Below, piece after piece: positions 59,515-64,000 of a DNA stretch of 64,000 bases. The position numbers were made by a program, and so were the translations under genes. This DNA comes from Parietaria judaica. Lineage: Eukaryota; Streptophyta; Magnoliopsida; Rosales; Urticaceae. A model generated the notes under the pieces. The model made no database searches. It was not told the origin of the DNA and was given only the letters and a program-made list of their open reading frames with translations. Each line of letters opens with the position of its first letter. The stretch's first letter is position 1. The stretch spans positions 7,496,001 through 7,560,000 of the forward strand of contig OX940864.1 of NCBI GenBank assembly GCA_954871525.1, given 5' to 3'.

Positions 59515-60800
59515 AGTAATAATATTTACATTTTATAAGTATATATTACACATCAATATTTATTTTATAAAATTATATACTATATATAATATATAGTATA
59601 ATTTTACTGTGATATAAATAATATAAACCAAAATATATCAATATGATAAATTGTATTCAATTTTTTCCTGTATTACTGATTTTCTTTTATAAAAATTATC
59701 GGTAAATCCTAAATCCTCGGTATTTTATAAAAAAATCATCTACTTTTTCATCGATTTATTTACGTATTGTCGTTGTTAGATAAAGAGGGTAAGCGGGTAC
59801 CTTCTGAAAGGATTAAAGTTGACCGGTTACTAAATAAGTTAAACTCTTAATTACTATCGCACACACACACCTTTCAATTGTGTATTGCAATGGCATAGAC
59901 TGATTCTTGTGATAAAATTATATTTGATTATGAAATAATAATTTAAAATTTTCAGTCGCAATGAAACTGATTATGGTATTTGTGGCATCTCCTTGTTTAC
60001 AACGATACACTAACTAATCATTAAATATTATTTATATTTTAATACGATTTATTGGGGAATCCCTAAAGAGCGCTCTTCAAAAGAATAGGCATATATGCCG
60101 TTATGATTCTTAGTAAAGGCCAAAGCTGTTATTCGCACAGCATTAAGCCAAGCTCGTTTATTATAAACACTCGAGGACAAATGTTACAGGGAACACTTAA
60201 GAGTTTTATTTTTTAAAATCCGACAACGACGAGTGAATTGGTACAAGATGACAAAATTCGACCCGGGTAACACCGTAAGAGACCCTAAAAGCGACGGTGA
60301 GGCGGTGAAGCTTGCGAGGGTAAGTGATGGAGTGCGATCATGGCAATCAAGAAGATGGTGGAAATTATGCATATTCATGGAGCACGATTATGCAAATAAA
60401 GAAGATTATCAAATCATGCCTATTGATTTATTTTCTTATTTCATTTATTAAGATATGTGATATTTACATCTATTTTCTTTCATTCAGTTTTGATTCATTA
60501 TAGTTATTTTAGGAAGATTGGTCTAGCCTATATGTGTGTCTTTATAATGGTTCTCAATAATTGTATGAATCAATGGATTATGAAATGAAAATCGAGTTTT
60601 AGCTTGTGAAGTCGAGTTTTATATAGCAAAGATGTGTTCTTCATAGTCCGGTCTACATCTGTAAAGAAAGGAGACAACAAGTTTGGTAGAAAAATATGAT
60701 TTAAGAAAAGGAAGGGAAGCAAGGTGCCGTAGTAGTATCATCAAAATAACACAATGAATGTGTACTATGGTTGTTTTCTAAGGAAATAATTACGATAAAA
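59515..60800. other. intergenic, no gene seen
   Basis: AT-rich spacer with a short piece (60060-60180) related to the repeat near 59010. No exon or clear element ends. Confidence 0.5.
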
Positions 60801-60820
60801 ATATTCAAAAAAATTCACAA

Positions 60821-61517
60821 TTGTAGAGGGCGATTTTTACCGCCGTGCAGTCACAAAGATAATCGAAATAATTAAATAATTATGGACAATACGAATATCT
60901 CTGATTTATTATGATTCCGAGAGGACCCGGTTTCTTCCGTTTGATAGCTTGGACAATCGAAGATTACACACTCTAACCCTTGGGAGATCGAGAATGTTAT
61001 GAATAAGCGAACTCGAAGACTCAAGGATTTATTCTTTCAAACTCACGATAATAATAGGTACTGAATACTGGAAATCTCTCTCTTTATGCTAGGTTTACAT
61101 TCGTATTTATAGGTTTGAAGGTCTTCTAGAATATTCCTCAAATCTTGCTAGGGTTCCCTTTTGAATCGCTATGATCGTTGTTGACCTTCCTTATTTTGCG
61201 TTGGATATCCCACGAAATCTTTAACTGAATAAGCCAATCTTCCCTTCTTTCTCGCGATCTCGAATGAGTTCCTCTTTTAACGCGATTAGGCTTTCCCGAA
61301 GAGCTTTTCCTCGATGAACTTCCCTTTTCGCGACGAAGTGTTGGGCCGGCTTTATCGGATGCTGACTTCTCGTGGGCTTCGCTTGCTGGGCCTTAATTTC
61401 TTTATTCTTTCATGGGCTTGGGTTCTTCAAGCAATCCTCCTCTCGCTTTATGTCGTTTATTCCACAAACGACAAAGGGTGGTGTTAAGAAGAGATTTGAC
61501 CAAATCTGACCTTAACA
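60821..61517 (+). repeat. candidate 5' LTR
   Basis: Begins TGTAGAGGGCG and ends CTTAACA, with a TATTTATAGG box near 61096-61105 that looks like a retroelement TATA region, and lies upstream of a transposon-associated gene. The second LTR would be outside the window, and I see no standard primer-binding site after 61517. The assignment is tentative. Confidence 0.3.
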
Positions 61518-62085
61518 GTTAGTCCCCTATTTTATCGAGTGTGAAACAGTTGATAAAATAAACCAAAATTACTCCCCGACAAGGTTTATATCCGATGAGG
61601 TTTTTTTTCCCGATGAAGTTATGCCTTCGAAGAGGACAATCCTCGAAGAGGTTTTTCCCTCGATGGGGGTTGTGTCCTTCGAAGACTCTTCCACTTCTTG
61701 CATGCTCACTGATGGCCTCGAGTTCCCACGTAGTGCTGACTGGGCACGATTCTCCAGGCTGTCAGATCTTGGAAATCGCCGTCAATCATTTCGCATTAAA
61801 TGCGGGGTTTTCTCGCACTCGAGTGCCTTCGGGCTTTGCAATGACTCTTTTGATCTTCACCGTTGGATGATTTCTCCCGCTTCGATCCTGGGCCATTGGA
61901 TCCAAATGTGTCTCTCCAAATTCGCAAGATTTCCTCTATAAATTCAAACCTCGCCTTCGACTCAAACATTTTGTTTCAGACTTTTTCTCTAAATTCTTTC
62001 TGCAATTTTCTTTCTCGACTCTCTTCTTCTCAAGAAAATCTTCAAACTTTCTTTCCGTTCACCCTCTTCTTTTCCGGTCACGAAG

Positions 62086-64000
62086 ATGTCGAATCCGGGA
62101 AAGATTTTCAAGACTCGATCGCCGAAGTCTATAATGACCGAGAGGCATCTCGAGGATTTGAAGAAACACTACGTGGACTCCAGTCCCTGTTACCTGCGTC
62201 TCCCTCAGTCCGGCGAGCTTGGCGACGAGCCCCCGGAAGGGTACATCACTCTTTACGAACACTTCTTCCGGTCGGTGGAACTGCACCTTCCACTGCCTCA
62301 TCTCATCGCGTGCTTCCTCCATGCGTACAAGATGCCGATCAGTCAGGTCAGCCCTAATTCGCTTCGCCTTCTCGTCTGCACCATGGCCATCGCTCTTGAG
62401 CAGAAAGTGGCCCTGACCTTAAAGGATTTGATGCGGCTTTTCAAATGGTCGAAGAACCCGAAGAATCTGGGCCGGTTCTTCCTCTCCTCCGCCGCGGGTG
62501 TCCATGTCATCACCCACACGCCGAACAACGAGTCCGGGTGGGAGAATAGGTATTTCTTCGCGCATCTCGATCGTCACACCGTTGGGCCGCACTGGGAGGC
62601 GCTTCCCACCAAGTGGGTCGACGAGAAAGAAGTGCCGAGGTTCAGGCCCATCGCGAATAAAGAGGACGACGAGCGCTTCGCTGGGGTCGTTCGGGCTCTG
62701 CTGGAAAATCCTCGTCGGAATTGGACGACGGACTTCTTAGGGATCCGCGTTCAAGAGTCGGGACTCTATCAACTCTGCCACATCGTGGGTAAACCACCGG
62801 CATCTTTGTGGCCGGCTGGGTTCCGCCTCGAAGAGGTCAAAGATGTGGACCCTTCGTCCCCCGCTGTTCGGCAATCTCCTAAGCCGAAGAAGAGAACTCA
62901 AAAGTCCAACCGTGGATCATCGGAGCCACGGCAATGTCAAGGCCAAGATCCAGGACAAGGAGGTGGATCCTCCGATTCTCGTCGGGATCTATCGGAAACT
63001 GGCTTCTTGGGCATCGGCCCTCGGACTGGTGCTGACCGGTTTGTTTCAAGCGATAAAACTCTTCCTCCGAAGAGCAGTTCGGAGAAGCGAACAAAACATA
63101 AGCACGACGCTGGTGCTTCTCGCTCTTCGGGGGTATCGACTTCTTCGGGGACGACTCGCTCTCGGGACGCGCCTCGTCCTTCGGAGAGCCGTCGCGAACC
63201 CGAGACTCATACTTCTTCGCGGGCACCTCCTCGCGAGAAAGTCGTCTCGAAGAGGAAAATTGTCGAAGAGGTACGCGACGCTCCTCCTCCGAAGAAGAAC
63301 AAAACTTCCGAGTCATCTAAGGAGATCGACGCGACTCCATCGGCTTCGGAGACTGTCACCGTCGCTTCTCGCGAGGGGACCGTTCTCGCCGGGGCGACCG
63401 CGTCGACCGTTCTTGCTTCGACTCCTCCGACCGAGGCCGGCGGAACCGTCGATGGGGCTCATGGGACCCCCCGTCCTTCTCCCACTTCTCGGGAGCGTTT
63501 CCGCTTTGATGATGACTTCATCGATTTGGTGTCGTCGCTGGACCTCTCGGCCTCCGAGGTAACATCTAGTTTTCCCTCTGCACTTTTCGCAATGTTCCCA
63601 AATTTCGTGTGTCTAATGGGTATGTATATGTATATTTTCTTCGTAATTTCAGACTCCGGCTCGCGCCGACGCGCCTCCTTGCTTGGAGGTTTCTTCCTTA
63701 GCGCCTCCCGCACCTGCCGCGGAAAAACTTTCAGTCGCCGTTCCTACGGGTAACGGGGAGGGTTTGTTACCCGAAGAGGCACTTGATGCTGTTGACGCGC
63801 TCCTTGTCTTGGGGCCCGTCGGACGGCCCGGTGCTTCGGAGGGGGCTCCTCTACCTTCTGAAGAGGTTTTGATCAAGGGCCACCCCGAGGGAGAGGATGG
63901 CCTTCTTGCGGACGTCACTCCTCCCGATGTTTCTACTCTTCCCGAAGTGCCTCGTCCGGAGGGCTCTTCGGAGCCGAACGACGATGCCGGTGCTTCTGGG
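62086..64000 (+). CDS. PF04195-type transposon protein (putative plant gypsy-type ORF), partial
   Basis: Exon 62086-63558 is followed by a 94-bp intron and an exon from 63653 that remains open to the window edge, so the gene is truncated on the right. The first ~250 residues form the conserved plant transposon domain: RHLEDLKKHYVDSS, GYITLYEHFFRSVELHLPLP, LIACFLHAYKMPISQVSPNS, LKDLMRLFKWSKNPKN, GWENRYFFAHLD and RNWTTDFLGIRVQ. After that come Ser-, Arg-, Lys- and Pro-rich low-complexity segments. Such proteins are usually annotated as putative gypsy-type transposon or plant transposase-like; no protease, reverse transcriptase or integrase is visible here. Composition is strongly GC-rich compared with the neighbouring host intergenic DNA, supporting an inserted element. 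Function unknown. Confidence 0.75.

Noticed and set aside
62086..63753. Uninterrupted 555-residue reading of the right-edge gene through the intron
   Set aside because: GTAACA at 63559 and TTTCAG before 63653 are good splice sites, and splicing keeps a long open frame to the window end, whereas reading through ends at 63753.

Overview
The window is plant nuclear DNA, most likely from a eudicot. The introns are GT-AG with AT-rich interiors. The genes are typical of a flowering plant: a nuclear Lhcb1 chlorophyll a/b protein, plant calmodulin with Cys at residue 27, a type II metacaspase, and a GH51 arabinofuranosidase. The intergenic DNA is AT-rich and crowded with plant transposons (MULE, hAT, SINE, LTR-like). 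The order or genus cannot be told from the sequence.

Layout, left to right. 36-3410 (-): 5' two thirds of a GH51 alpha-L-arabinofuranosidase, cut by the left edge. 3.7-9.7 kb: repeats, including a GC-rich LTR-like block (4.9-6.0 kb), a complete tRNA-derived SINE with a 13-bp target duplication (7.86-8.07 kb) and a perfect 27-bp-arm hairpin (8.95-9.01 kb). 9.7-15.2 kb (+): an RPRD1/CID-domain transcription regulator. 16.3-20.0 kb (+): an ELMO-domain protein. 21.3-22.1 and 25.4-27.2 kb (-): two calmodulin genes in tandem, encoding proteins that differ at a single residue, the first calcium ligand of EF-hand 2. 27.9-29.0 kb: a long-TIR foldback element. 30.5-35.6 kb (-): a small TRM-like/DUF4378 protein whose 3.3-kb intron holds another foldback element.

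37.2-45.7 kb is one 8.47-kb Mutator-like element (MULE) with 96-bp terminal repeats identical between its ends. It carries a MURA-type transposase (-) and a convergent DUF1985/Ulp1 protease-like gene (+), separated by an 85-bp minisatellite. Both genes carry visible lesions: a seven-C run shifts frame in the transposase, and two in-frame stops lie in the Ulp1-like gene. This is the most unusual object in the window.

47.7-49.3 kb: a non-autonomous hAT element with a BED-finger fragment and a perfect 8-bp target duplication, sitting directly upstream of an intronless Lhcb1 gene (49.6-50.4 kb, +). 50.8-54.5 kb: a second hAT element with a decayed TTF-finger transposase. 54.8-57.6 kb (-): a type II (MC9-like) metacaspase whose single intron contains a MULE-type MITE with a perfect 9-bp target duplication. 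58-60.8 kb: diverged repeats and a 170-bp hAT MITE. 60.8-64 kb: the 5' part of a larger transposon carrying a PF04195-type gene, cut by the right edge.

The host genes are unrelated housekeeping and signalling genes and show no operon-like cooperation. What organises the window is transposition: four elements have perfect target duplications, and several lie in introns or promoters of host genes. Exon coordinates were derived by hand from splice sites and reading phase.
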